A stretch of 64,000 nt of DNA from Deltaproteobacteria bacterium (GTDB lineage: Bacteria; Myxococcota_A; Polyangia; GCA-2747355): contig JACKDQ010000001.1 of NCBI GenBank assembly GCA_020633415.1, positions 868,001 to 932,000 on the forward strand, read 5' to 3'. Below, piece after piece: positions 7,780 through 16,978 of the stretch (position 1 is its first letter; every line of letters starts with the position of its first letter). The position numbers were made by a program, and so were the translations under genes. The notes under the pieces are model-generated. The model saw only the letters and a program-made list of their open reading frames with translations, was not told the origin of the DNA and did not search any database.

Positions 7780-9081
7780 ATGAGCGAGCGGGTCGTTACA
7801 CAGAACTTCGGTAACGAGAAGGCCAAAGAGATCGCTACCTACGAATCGCTGGGCGGGTACCAAGCGCTTCGCAAAGCGGTGAAGATGTCGCCTGACGAGA
7901 TCATCGCTGAGGTGAAAAAGGCCAACCTCTGCGGTCGCGGAGGCGCCGGCTTTCCGGCGGGCGTTAAATGGTCGTTTATCCCCAAAGATGCACAGACGGT
8001 CTACATGGTGATCAACGCCGATGAGGGCGAACCAGGCACCTTTAAAGATCGCTGGTTGATGCATTGGGATCCACATCGCCTGATCGAGGGCGCATGCATT
8101 GCCGCTTACGCGATCCGCTCGCACAAGATCTACATCTACATCCGCGGGGAGTTGATCGAGGGCGCGCGGCTTTTGGATAAGGCCGTCGCCGAGGCCTACG
8201 ACAAGGGATACCTCGGTGCGTCGATGGCTGGCTCGGGTTGGGCGATGGATTTCGTCGTCCATCGCGGCGCCGGCGCTTACATCTGTGGCGAAGAGACCGC
8301 ATTGCTCAATTCGCTCGAAGGGCGCCGTGGTTGGCCACGGCTCAAGCCGCCTTATCCAGCGATCAAGGGGCTCTTCGGTCAACCGACCGTGGTCAACAAC
8401 GTCGAGACGTTGATGAATGTGCCGTCGATCATCGAGCGTGGTGGACAATGGTTTGCCGACCTCGGCGTCGATGGTGATGGTGGCACACGTTGCGCGGCCG
8501 TCAGCGGTCACGTGAAAAGTCCCGGCGTTTATGAAGTTCCCGTCGGCACCAACCTGCGCACGATTCTCGATCAGTACGCGGGCGGGATGCGCGACACGCC
8601 GGTCAAAGGGGTGATCCCGGGTGGCAGCTCGTTCCCGGTGTTGACCAACGAAGAGATCGACGTGCCCTGGGCCAACTCGATGATGCGCAACGACAAGATC
8701 CGCAGCGTTGAGGTTCGCCCCGGTCAGCCGTTTCTCTGGGGCGGGGGCAAGGAGCTCAAGTCCGGGCCGGGCTCGGGGGCGATCATCGTGATGGATCAGA
8801 GCACCGACATGGTGCGCGCCTGCGCTCGGATCGTTAAGTTCTACGCGCACGAGTCTTGTGGTCAGTGCACGCCGTGTCGCGAAGGTGGCCACTGGGTTGC
8901 GACGATTGTCCAGCGAATCGCCGACGGCAACGGCAAGCCCAGCGACCTGGAGATGATCTCCTCAGCCGCTGGGGGGATCGGCGGAACGACGATCTGCGCG
9001 CTGGGCGACGCGGTTAGCTGGTCGGTCCTCGGCTTTCTCACCAAGTTTCGCGATGAGTTCATCGCCAAGGTGTCAGGCTAA
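7780..9081 (+). CDS. nuoF: NADH-quinone oxidoreductase subunit F (NADH/FMN-binding)
   Basis: 433 aa, full length. It carries the FMN/NADH region GRGGAGFPAGVKWSF, the GAYICGEETALLNSLEG segment, and the N3 [4Fe-4S] ligands in SCGQCTPCREG plus the later ICALGD Cys. It accepts hydride from NADH and passes electrons through FMN to the iron-sulfur chain. Its stop overlaps the start of nuoJ by one base (TAATG). In most operons nuoG, nuoH and nuoI lie between nuoF and nuoJ; here they are missing, so these subunits must be encoded elsewhere. Confidence 0.97.
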   Translation: MSERVVTQNFGNEKAKEIATYESLGGYQALRKAVKMSPDEIIAEVKKANLCGRGGAGFPAGVKWSFIPKDAQTVYMVINADEGEPGTFKDRWLMHWDPHRLIEGACIAAYAIRSHKIYIYIRGELIEGARLLDKAVAEAYDKGYLGASMAGSGWAMDFVVHRGAGAYICGEETALLNSLEGRRGWPRLKPPYPAIKGLFGQPTVVNNVETLMNVPSIIERGGQWFADLGVDGDGGTRCAAVSGHVKSPGVYEVPVGTNLRTILDQYAGGMRDTPVKGVIPGGSSFPVLTNEEIDVPWANSMMRNDKIRSVEVRPGQPFLWGGGKELKSGPGSGAIIVMDQSTDMVRACARIVKFYAHESCGQCTPCREGGHWVATIVQRIADGNGKPSDLEMISSAAGGIGGTTICALGDAVSWSVLGFLTKFRDEFIAKVSG

Positions 9082-9734
9082 TGAGCTTCCCTAGATTTAC
9101 AAAACACGCCGGTTTGCTGAGCGTTCTGCTGCTCCTGGCGATCGGCGGTACGGCGTTCGCGCAGGACGCGACCTTGGTTCGTGCCGAGCAAGGTAATGGC
9201 CTGCTTTGGGTGTTTCGCGTGTTCGCGGTGCTGATGTTGGCGACCGCCGCGCTGACGATCAGTGTGCGTAACGCGGTGGTAGCGGCGCTCTGTTTGGTCG
9301 GCACATTGATCTCGACCGGTGTGCTGTTCTTGCTGCTGCACGCTTCGTTCTTGGCTGCGATCCAAGTTCTGGTCTACGCCGGCGCGATCATGGTGCTGTT
9401 CGTCTTCGTCGTGATGTCGGTTGGCGATGCGGACGAGCACGAGATCGGTATCTCCTCGGGGCTGATTTCGAAGATCCTCGGTTTGGCTGCGCTGATCGGC
9501 GTGTTGTTTGTGGTCTTGCCGCAGTTCAAAAGCCAAATCGTTCCACAAGCTGCGCCACTTGCCGATACCTCGGACTTCGGTTCGCTCAAGCCGATTGGCC
9601 GGCTGCTGTTTTCCGACTATCTCTTCCCCTTCGAAGTGCTTTCGGTGCTGCTGCTGGTGGCGATCGTCGGCGCAGTGATGGTCAGTCGCCGCAGGTCCGC
9701 CGATGAGACCGTCGATCAAGGAGGCGCCCAGTGA
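9081..9734 (+). CDS. nuoJ: NADH-quinone oxidoreductase subunit J
   Basis: 217 aa. The core is a NuoJ: helices around RVFAVLMLATAALTI and NAVVAALCLVGTLIS, the conserved VLVYAGAIMVLFVFVVM segment, and a last helix near residues 181-200. In front of the core lies an N-terminal segment, LLSVLLLLAIGGTAFAQDA, that looks like a cleavable signal peptide with an AFA site; ordinary NuoJ proteins begin directly at the first helix. The subunit is in the membrane arm next to NuoH, NuoK and NuoA. It overlaps nuoK by 4 bp (GTGA). Confidence 0.92.
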   Translation: MSFPRFTKHAGLLSVLLLLAIGGTAFAQDATLVRAEQGNGLLWVFRVFAVLMLATAALTISVRNAVVAALCLVGTLISTGVLFLLLHASFLAAIQVLVYAGAIMVLFVFVVMSVGDADEHEIGISSGLISKILGLAALIGVLFVVLPQFKSQIVPQAAPLADTSDFGSLKPIGRLLFSDYLFPFEVLSVLLLVAIVGAVMVSRRRSADETVDQGGAQ

Positions 9735-10042
9735 TTCCGACCGGTGACGTGCTGATCGTCGCGCTGACGATGTTTGCTCTCGGGCTATTGGGAGTGATCA
9801 TTCGGCGCAATATCCTGATCGTGCTGATGTCGATCGAACTGATGCTCAACTCGGTCAACCTAACGCTGGTTGGCTTCGCGCGAGCTCACGGCGGCAGCGT
9901 TGGGACGGCGGGACACGGCTTTTCCTTTTTGATCGTCGCGCTGGCGGCAGCTGAGGCGGCCGTCGGCCTGGCGATCGTTGTCGCTGTGTTTCGCTCCTAT
10001 CGCACCGTCAATGTAAACAACGTCAACTTGATGAAACGCTGA
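9731..10042 (+). CDS. nuoK: NADH-quinone oxidoreductase subunit K
   Basis: 103 aa with a GTG start overlapping the nuoJ stop. Three membrane helices are visible. The MSIELMLNSVNL segment carries the conserved Glu of helix 2, and the second buried Glu is in ALAAAEAAVGLAIVVAVFR. Both glutamates are part of the proton pathway (family knowledge). Normal length. nuoL begins 5 bp downstream. Confidence 0.96.
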   Translation: MIPTGDVLIVALTMFALGLLGVIIRRNILIVLMSIELMLNSVNLTLVGFARAHGGSVGTAGHGFSFLIVALAAAEAAVGLAIVVAVFRSYRTVNVNNVNLMKR

Positions 10043-10047
10043 CCAAA

Positions 10048-12501
10048 ATGGCTTCCTTCCCACTCTATTGGATCCCTTTGCTGCCGTTTCTCGGCGCGGC
10101 GTTCAATTTGCTCTTTGGGCGCAAGTTTCCGCGACGCGCTGTGCACCTCGTCTCCTGCGGTGTCGTTTTTGGCGCACTGCTGGTCTCGATGGTCGCGGTG
10201 TTTCGCGAGCTGTATCCACGCTGGGTAGAGGCTGGCCATGGCGGGACGCTTGAGCCGATCGTCAACCGCGTCTACTCGTGGATCTCCGTCGGTGACATCG
10301 ACATCGGGCTCAACTTCCTGCTCGATCCGCTGTCGGCGGTGATGATCTTGGTGATCACCGGGATCGGCTTTTTGATCCACTTGTACTCAACCGGGTACAT
10401 GTCCCATGACACCGACTACGCTCGCTTCTTTGGCTATCTCAACCTGTTTACCGGAGCGATGCTGGTCTTGGTTCTCGGTGACAGCCTGCCGGTGATGTTT
10501 GTCGGTTGGGAAGGCGTTGGCCTCTGTTCCTACCTCTTGATCGGCTTCTGGTACGACAAGAGCGGCACCGAGCGTTACGGTGATGCCAACGCGACGGCCG
10601 GCAAAAAGGCCTTCATCGTCAACCGCATCGGTGACCTGGCGTTCATCATCGGAATGTTTCTGCTGTTCACGCACGCAGGAACGCTCAACTTCACCGAGCT
10701 TGCCGACAAGGCCGATGCGTTGATGACCAAGTTCAGCCCACTCGGTCTCGGCTTCTACGTGACGGTCGCTGGAGCGGCGGGGCTGATGTTGTTCATCGGT
10801 GCGACCGGCAAGTCCGCTCAGATTCCGCTCTACGTTTGGTTGCCCGACGCGATGGCTGGTCCGACCCCCGTCTCTGCACTGATCCACGCCGCGACGATGG
10901 TCACCGCGGGCGTCTATATGGTCGTTCGGCTGAACTTCCTTTACGTGCTCACGCCGGCGGTGATGGCGACGATCGCGATCGTTGGTGCGGCGACAGCGCT
11001 GATCGCTGCGCTGATCGGTTTTGCGCAGAACGATATCAAGAAGGTACTGGCCTACTCGACGGTCAGCCAGCTGGGCTACATGTTCCTGGCAGCCGGTGTT
11101 GGCGCGTTCTCCGCGGCGCTGTTTCACGTCTTCACCCACGCGTTTTTCAAGGCCTGTTTGTTCCTCGGCTCGGGCGCGGTGATTCACGCCCTGGCGGGCG
11201 AGCAGGACATGCGCCGGATGGGCGGGTTGGCCAAGAAGCTGCCGATCGTCCGCTGGACGATGCTGCTCTCGACACTGGCGATCGCAGGTATCGTGCCTTT
11301 CGCGGGGTTCTTCTCGAAGGACGAGATTCTCTGGAGCGTCGCCATCGCGCAAAACGGCACGCTGGCGCCCTGGCTGCTTAAGTCGCTCTACGTTACCGGT
11401 TTGGCCGCGGCGTTGGGCACGGCGTTCTATATGTTCCGCCTCTACTTCATGACCTTCAGCGGAGAGTGTCGTGCTGACGCTGAGACGCTGGCGAAATTCC
11501 ATCCGCCGACGTCGCGGATGACGATTCCGCTGATCGTGCTCGCCGCGGGGGCGGTAACGACTGGCTTCTTGGGATTGCCCCACGTCGTGGCTAAGCACAA
11601 CATCTTCCATGAGTGGCTGTCTCCGGTGCTTGCCCAAGGGCAGCGCGTGTTGGCGCAGGTTGGTTCGCGCATCGAGCCCGCTGCGGCGGGGGCCGATCCG
11701 CTCGCCCAAGCCAACCATCATTTGGAATGGGGCCTGATGGGGCTCTCGCTGCTGATCGCGCTGATCGGCATCGCGATCGCGACCCGGTTTTATAAGGGCG
11801 GCGTCAGGCAGACGGTGCGCGACTTGGTCGCCAAGATGCCGGCCGTTCATCGTCTGGTCTACGACAAGTTCCGCGTCGACGAGCTCTACGGCTGGATCGT
11901 GATCAAGCCGTTCCGCGTGTTGTGCTGGATATTTGCCAAGGTCGCCGATGGAATCATCGATGGCTTGGTGATCGTCGCCGGCCAGCTGACGCTATTCGTT
12001 GGCCGCTCATTGCGCGGTATCGCCGATGGCAGTTTACAGCGCTACGTTGCGGTGATGGCCGTTGGTCTGGTGCTGGTCTTTTTGGCAGTTAGTCAGCCGC
12101 CTGACGATTTTGAGATCGACCCCGGAGAGACCGTCGAGGTCGGCCAGGTCGTGCGGTTCGAAGCCGAGCAGTCAACTCGCGAGCTGCGCTATCGATGGGA
12201 TTTCGACGGGGACGGCAAGTGGGATTCGCCGCCGCAGCAGCCGGCCGACAAGCGCACGGGCGAAGAGGATCCGCGCAATTTCGCGCGCGACCGCGCCGCA
12301 GTTTTTCGCTATGCCAAAGCCGGCAAGTACGCCGTGCGCCTCGAAGTTCGCGACGTTCGCTGGAAGAGCCGCGCGACCGAAGAGCGCAAAGTTGTCGTCA
12401 ACGAAAAGAAGGGCATCAAGTCGTCGCGTCGCCAGGCCGCGGGTCCTTCGGTCGCTGACCGTCGCTTCGATAATTCCCGCACCGATGGAGCGCGCCGATG
12501 A
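10048..12501 (+). CDS. nuoL: NADH-quinone oxidoreductase subunit L with C-terminal PKD domain
   Basis: 817 aa against about 610-680 for usual NuoL. The antiporter-like core is intact: GWEGVGLCSYLLIGFW, ATGKSAQIPLYVWLPDAMAG with the key Lys, and the HAATMVTAGVY segment. The last membrane helix ends near residue 681. About 135 extra residues follow. Around 690-785 they form a PKD-like domain (YRWDFDGDGKWD, then AVFRYAKAGKYAVRLEVRD), and the tail is basic. PKD domains are normally extracytoplasmic, and the C-terminus of NuoL is thought to face the periplasm, so the topology is plausible. The fusion is continuous in one frame and the next gene, nuoM, overlaps the real stop by 4 bp, so this is not a misread. 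Confidence 0.95.
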   Translation: MASFPLYWIPLLPFLGAAFNLLFGRKFPRRAVHLVSCGVVFGALLVSMVAVFRELYPRWVEAGHGGTLEPIVNRVYSWISVGDIDIGLNFLLDPLSAVMILVITGIGFLIHLYSTGYMSHDTDYARFFGYLNLFTGAMLVLVLGDSLPVMFVGWEGVGLCSYLLIGFWYDKSGTERYGDANATAGKKAFIVNRIGDLAFIIGMFLLFTHAGTLNFTELADKADALMTKFSPLGLGFYVTVAGAAGLMLFIGATGKSAQIPLYVWLPDAMAGPTPVSALIHAATMVTAGVYMVVRLNFLYVLTPAVMATIAIVGAATALIAALIGFAQNDIKKVLAYSTVSQLGYMFLAAGVGAFSAALFHVFTHAFFKACLFLGSGAVIHALAGEQDMRRMGGLAKKLPIVRWTMLLSTLAIAGIVPFAGFFSKDEILWSVAIAQNGTLAPWLLKSLYVTGLAAALGTAFYMFRLYFMTFSGECRADAETLAKFHPPTSRMTIPLIVLAAGAVTTGFLGLPHVVAKHNIFHEWLSPVLAQGQRVLAQVGSRIEPAAAGADPLAQANHHLEWGLMGLSLLIALIGIAIATRFYKGGVRQTVRDLVAKMPAVHRLVYDKFRVDELYGWIVIKPFRVLCWIFAKVADGIIDGLVIVAGQLTLFVGRSLRGIADGSLQRYVAVMAVGLVLVFLAVSQPPDDFEIDPGETVEVGQVVRFEAEQSTRELRYRWDFDGDGKWDSPPQQPADKRTGEEDPRNFARDRAAVFRYAKAGKYAVRLEVRDVRWKSRATEERKVVVNEKKGIKSSRRQAAGPSVADRRFDNSRTDGARR

Positions 12502-14126
12502 CTCTCGTTGCCATATTAGCCATGCCGTTGGTTGGCGCCTTGATCGTCGCGCTATTGCCTCGCGATGATGGCAAGCAGGCGCGCAACATGGGGGTGGTTT
12601 GGAGTATCGCCACCTTCCTCGTCTCGCTGAGCGTGCTGTTCAACTTTGACGTTAACGACAGTGCGATGCAGTTCGAACTGTCGGTCCCCTGGATCACCGC
12701 GTTCGGGATCAATTTTCACGTTGGCCTCGACGGGATCAGCTTGTGGCTGGTGCTGCTGACCACGTTCCTGATGCCGGTGGTGATCCTCTCGAGTTACCGC
12801 TCGGTTTCGCACAAGGTCAAAGAGTTCATCGTCGCCCTGTTCATCCTGCAGGTCGGCATGCTCGGGGCCTTTGTCGCCCTCGACCTGTTCTTGTTCTACG
12901 TATTCTGGGAAGTGATGTTGGTGCCGATGTATTTGATCATCGGCATCTGGGGGCATGGGCGCAAAGCCTACGCGGCATTGAAGTTCGTGCTCTACACGAT
13001 GGTCGGTTCATTGCCGATGCTGGTCGGTATCATCTATATGTACCTGACCCACGGCGCGGCGACCGGTAACTACACCTTCGACTACACCGTGTTGACGCAG
13101 AGCGTCTGGAACCAGTCGGCACAGCTCTGGCTGTTTGCCGCGTTCGCCTTGGCCTTCGCGATCAAGGTGCCGATGGTTCCGCTGCACACCTGGTTGCCCG
13201 ACGCACACACCCAGGCGCCGACTCCTGGCTCGGTAATCCTGGCCGGCGTGCTGCTCAAGCTCGGCACCTACGGCTTCATCCGCTTCGCGATCCCGTTGTT
13301 TCCCTGGGCCGCCGCCAGCTACGCACCTTACCTCTCCGGCTTGGCGGTGGTCGGCATCATCTACGGGGCGATGGTTGCCTACGTTCAGGATGACGCCAAG
13401 AAGCTGGTCGCTTACTCATCTGTCAGTCACCTCGGTTTCGTCATGCTCGGCATGCTGGCGATGAACGTCACCGGCCTGACCGGTAGCATCTACCAGATGC
13501 TCAACCACGGGCTCTCGACCGGCGGGCTGTTCTTGGCGATCGGCGCGCTCTACGACCGGCGTCATACGCACCTGCTCGATCAGTTTGGCGGGGTCTGGAA
13601 ACGGATGCCGGTGTTCGGCGCGCTGTTCATGCTTTGCCTGTTGTCTTCGGCAGGGTTGCCCGGTCTGAATGGCTTCGTCGGCGAATTCATGATCCTGGTC
13701 GGAACTTTCACCCACCAGCGCGACTACGTTGCCGGTCGTGTGCCGAGCGTGTGGATCTACCACTCGCGGGCGATGGCGGGGGCCGCGGCAACGGGCGTTG
13801 TGCTTGGTGCCGTCTACCTGTTGCACTTGTTTCAGAAGCTGATGTTTGGCCCGATCATCAATGCGAAGAACGCGACGCTGCGTGACGCTAGCGCGCGAGA
13901 GATCTGGGCCTTCATCCCGTTGGTGGTCTTCATGTTCTGGATGGGGCTTTATCCCAAGCCGTTCCTCGAGCGCATCGAACCATCGGTTAAGACGATGATC
14001 GTGCAGCATCAGCAGAAGTTCGCTGCCAGCCTGCGCCACGTTGATGGTCCGCCCAAGCGGGTGCGCGAACTCGTCGGCTTGTCTACGAGCGCGTCGCAGC
14101 GCTTGGCGATGGGAGGCGGACGATGA
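12498..14126 (+). CDS. nuoM: NADH-quinone oxidoreductase subunit M
   Basis: 542 aa, slightly longer than the usual ~500. Antiporter-like subunit with FYVFWEVMLVPMYLIIGIWG (conserved Glu in helix 5), KVPMVPLHTWLPDAHTQAPT, DDAKKLVAYSSVSHLGFVML and GFVGEFMIL. It pumps protons in the membrane arm. Start ATG 12498 overlaps the nuoL stop (ATGA) and the stop overlaps nuoN in the same way, indicating translational coupling. Nothing missing. Confidence 0.97.
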   Translation: MTLVAILAMPLVGALIVALLPRDDGKQARNMGVVWSIATFLVSLSVLFNFDVNDSAMQFELSVPWITAFGINFHVGLDGISLWLVLLTTFLMPVVILSSYRSVSHKVKEFIVALFILQVGMLGAFVALDLFLFYVFWEVMLVPMYLIIGIWGHGRKAYAALKFVLYTMVGSLPMLVGIIYMYLTHGAATGNYTFDYTVLTQSVWNQSAQLWLFAAFALAFAIKVPMVPLHTWLPDAHTQAPTPGSVILAGVLLKLGTYGFIRFAIPLFPWAAASYAPYLSGLAVVGIIYGAMVAYVQDDAKKLVAYSSVSHLGFVMLGMLAMNVTGLTGSIYQMLNHGLSTGGLFLAIGALYDRRHTHLLDQFGGVWKRMPVFGALFMLCLLSSAGLPGLNGFVGEFMILVGTFTHQRDYVAGRVPSVWIYHSRAMAGAAATGVVLGAVYLLHLFQKLMFGPIINAKNATLRDASAREIWAFIPLVVFMFWMGLYPKPFLERIEPSVKTMIVQHQQKFAASLRHVDGPPKRVRELVGLSTSASQRLAMGGGR

Positions 14127-15631
14127 ACGCTGTAATCCGAGCGACTGACTTTGTTCACACGCTGCCGATTCTCTTTGTCGTAGGCTGGGCCTGCCTCGTG
14201 CTGCTAGCCGCTGCGCTGAGTAGCGACGAGCGTCGCGTCGACCTCGGTCCGCTCTCGGCGCTCGGCCTGGCGATCGGTATCTGCATCGCCGCCTGGTCCT
14301 GGAGCGAGCACGCCCAGCCCGCGACGGGCCTGTTTGCCTCGATGGTCGTCGTCGATCGCTTCGCGATCTTCTTCGACGTGATCTTCATGACGGCGGCGCT
14401 GTTTACCAGCCTGCTTTCGCGCGGCTATCTGCGCGAGCATGGCTTCTCCGAGAGCGGCTTCTACGGTGTCGTGCTGCTGGCCTGCGCGGGCATGATGATG
14501 ATGGTCCACGCGGCGGACTTCGTGGCCTTGGTGCTCGGCCTCGAGACGATGTCGCTGGCGATCTACTGTTTGGTCGCTTCCTGGGTTGGTCAGCGGCGTA
14601 GTGCCGAGGGTGCGATCAAATACTTCGTGATGGGCGCGGTGGCTTCGGCGTTTCTGCTCTACGGCATCGCCTTGGTTTATGGCGTGACCGGTAGCACCAA
14701 TCTCGCGGTGATCACGCGCAAGGCCTGGACGTTGTCCTCCGAGCCGCTTTTCATCATCGGGATGCTGTTCATCATGGCCGCACTGGCTTTCAAAGTCGCA
14801 TTGGTGCCGTTTCACATGTGGACGCCTGACGCCTACGAAGGCGCACCAACGCCGATCACCGGGTTCATGGCTGCGGCTGTCAAGGCAGCTGGCTTTGCGA
14901 TCTTGCTGCGCGCGATCGGCACCGTATTTTCGGCAGAGTCGGTGGTCTTCGGATCAGCCGGATGGGCCAACGTGTTCGTGATCCTCTCTGCGCTGACGAT
15001 GAGCGTCGGCAATCTGTTCGCGTTGCGCCAGGGCAACATCAAGCGCATGCTGGCCTACTCGTCGATCTCCCACGCGGGTTACATCCTGCTCGGCGTGATC
15101 GCGATGGCTACGGTACCCGACTCGGCACGTGCGAACGCCACGGCCCAGGGTCCGGTGTTGTTTTATTTGATGCAGTACGCGATCACGACGATCGGCGCCT
15201 TCGGCATCGTAACCTGGATCGGTCGGCGCGATGCTCAGCGGCTGATGCTCGACAGCTGGTCAGGGTTGGCCTCGACGCACCCCTGGGCAGCGTTGGCGAT
15301 GACGGTCTTCATGCTCTCGCTGGCCGGTATTCCGCCGACGGCTGGCTTCTTTGCCAAGCTCTATCTGTTTTCCGCGGCGCTCCAGCAGCCGGGACTGTTG
15401 TGGGTTGTGATTATCGCAATTTTCAACAGCGTGATCAGCGTCTACTACTACCTGCGCCCGGTGGTGATGATGTACTTCCAGTCCGCGGACAGCAGCGAAG
15501 CTGGTGAGCCAAGTCACTCTCCGGCGACTGTATTTGTTTTGGCGCTCGCCGTGCTGTTGATTCTCGCGATCGGCTTGATGCCGAGCTCGCCGCTGGCCTG
15601 GGCCGACGCTTCGGTGTTGGCCGGTCGCTAG
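14123..15631 (+). CDS. nuoN: NADH-quinone oxidoreductase subunit N
   Basis: 502 aa, about 14 membrane helices. It carries FVALVLGLETMSLAIYCLVA (helix 5 Glu), ALAFKVALVPFHMWTPDAYE and NIKRMLAYSSISHAGYILLG, all typical of NuoN. It is the last gene of the nuo run; a lipoprotein gene starts about 80 bp later with its own RBS. I see no clear terminator between them. Confidence 0.97.
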   Translation: MNAVIRATDFVHTLPILFVVGWACLVLLAAALSSDERRVDLGPLSALGLAIGICIAAWSWSEHAQPATGLFASMVVVDRFAIFFDVIFMTAALFTSLLSRGYLREHGFSESGFYGVVLLACAGMMMMVHAADFVALVLGLETMSLAIYCLVASWVGQRRSAEGAIKYFVMGAVASAFLLYGIALVYGVTGSTNLAVITRKAWTLSSEPLFIIGMLFIMAALAFKVALVPFHMWTPDAYEGAPTPITGFMAAAVKAAGFAILLRAIGTVFSAESVVFGSAGWANVFVILSALTMSVGNLFALRQGNIKRMLAYSSISHAGYILLGVIAMATVPDSARANATAQGPVLFYLMQYAITTIGAFGIVTWIGRRDAQRLMLDSWSGLASTHPWAALAMTVFMLSLAGIPPTAGFFAKLYLFSAALQQPGLLWVVIIAIFNSVISVYYYLRPVVMMYFQSADSSEAGEPSHSPATVFVLALAVLLILAIGLMPSSPLAWADASVLAGR

Positions 15632-15710
15632 CCGCTCACCGCTGTCGATTTCTTGAATAACCGAACCCAGCTGTCGGCGTATGCGGACAGTGATGGGCTA
15701 CGGAGGATGC

Positions 15711-16661
15711 GTGGTTGTTCGTCGGCTGATGATCAGCGCCGCAATGCTCTGTTTGGCTAGCTGCTGCGCGGCCCAAGGTGGCGCTGTAGCCGGTCAGACG
15801 GGGGACGGTGCGCTCGTGTCCTATCGTCGGGCAGCCACGGTCTCGCCGAGTTTTTGGAAGTATTGGGGCGATGGCCAGGCCGAGCTCTCGGGCTACGAGG
15901 TGATCACCGAACGCTACGGTAAGCTGCGCAAAGGCCGTGCGGTGCTGATCTTTGTCACCGAGACCCACGACCGGCGCCATTGGGTCAAAGACGATCGCGG
16001 AACGGCGCCGCTACGCGATCGGGTCAGTGTGCTCAAGCTGAATCGCACGCTGAACTTTCAGACTGGCATCTATCCATACTCGGTGATGACCAGCGTGTTT
16101 TCTCCTGTCGATCGTGGCGTGGGGCGGGCAGCTTTTGCGCCAACCAAGATCACGCTTTCGGCACAGGAATGGTGTGGCCATGTCTATCACAAGCTGCTCG
16201 CCGGTCGAGGCGGTTTCCATAGTGAGCTTCGCTCCTATTTTGGCGACGAGGGCAATTCGGTGGAGCAGGTTACCACCGCCGAGCAGGTCGTCTACGAGGA
16301 CGCGCTGTTGATCCAACTGCGTGAGTTGGACGGGGCGTTTGCTGGCGGAAAGGATTTTCGCGGGCAGATGATTCCCGCGCTGTGGCGACTGCGCAAGCTG
16401 CACGAAAGGCCGCGCGCCGTCGCAGTGGAGATCCTCCGCTCCAGTGCGCAGTACGCCGGGCAGGCTGCGACGCGCTTTGAGATTCGCGTCGCTGGCTGGC
16501 CGACTGAGCAGATCTACGTCGAGACCCGCTATCCGCGCAAAATCCTCGGCTGGACAGACGCGGCTGGGGCGCGGGCGACCCTCAAAAAGAGCGCGCGATT
16601 GGCCTACTGGCGCCTCAATCGGCCGGGCGACGAACAGGCACTCGAGCGGCTTGGCCTATAG
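15711..16661 (+). CDS. lipoprotein, possibly DUF3108-like
   Basis: 316 aa from GTG 15711, which follows GGAGG at 15702-15706; ATG 15681 would only add 10 residues. The signal peptide ends LASC, giving lipid Cys18. The mature domain begins with FWKYWGDGQAELSGYEV and runs as alternating beta strands with basic loops (RYGKLRKGRAVLIF, TRFEIRVAGWPTEQIYVETRYP). This resembles DUF3108-type periplasmic beta proteins, but the link is weak. It stands between nuoN and another lipoprotein gene. Function unknown. Confidence 0.6.
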   Translation: MVVRRLMISAAMLCLASCCAAQGGAVAGQTGDGALVSYRRAATVSPSFWKYWGDGQAELSGYEVITERYGKLRKGRAVLIFVTETHDRRHWVKDDRGTAPLRDRVSVLKLNRTLNFQTGIYPYSVMTSVFSPVDRGVGRAAFAPTKITLSAQEWCGHVYHKLLAGRGGFHSELRSYFGDEGNSVEQVTTAEQVVYEDALLIQLRELDGAFAGGKDFRGQMIPALWRLRKLHERPRAVAVEILRSSAQYAGQAATRFEIRVAGWPTEQIYVETRYPRKILGWTDAAGARATLKKSARLAYWRLNRPGDEQALERLGL

Positions 16662-16978
16662 CGCTCCAACAGCGACGCTAAGCCATGGCTGGTGTCTGGT
16701 CACCATATCTCGGCCGTTGCCTTTCAGGTCACGCGGCTCCAGTGAATTTGCTGACCATCGAGCACTCGCGCCGAGGGCTGCGGTAACTAGCTGAAACAGA
16801 ATATCTTCGGCAAACCAATCGGTACGGCACATCGGTTGCAATGCGTACGGTCGTCAGCAGACTTGGCTGCACTCGGCGCAAGATAGCAACGCTAGGCAGG
16901 GCAATGCGCCATGGCGTCGGGTGGGCTTGGGCGATCCGCTTAGCGCCGACTCTCGCTGACCTGGGAGGTCTTGTGCGA
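16662..16978. other. 317-bp intergenic region without a visible gene
   Basis: No frame here has convincing protein-like composition. The only site I can point to is the Shine-Dalgarno GGGAGG at 16963-16968 that serves the next gene. No hairpin with a T-run and no good promoter hexamers were found. Confidence 0.5.

Noticed and set aside
7777..8892. A 371-aa open frame antisense to nuoF
   Set aside because: It is His/Arg-rich, matches no family and mirrors the codon pattern of the strongly supported nuoF.
10387..11850. A 487-aa open frame antisense to nuoL
   Set aside because: Arg/Gln/His-rich composition typical of a shadow frame in high-GC DNA; nuoL motifs on the other strand are unambiguous.
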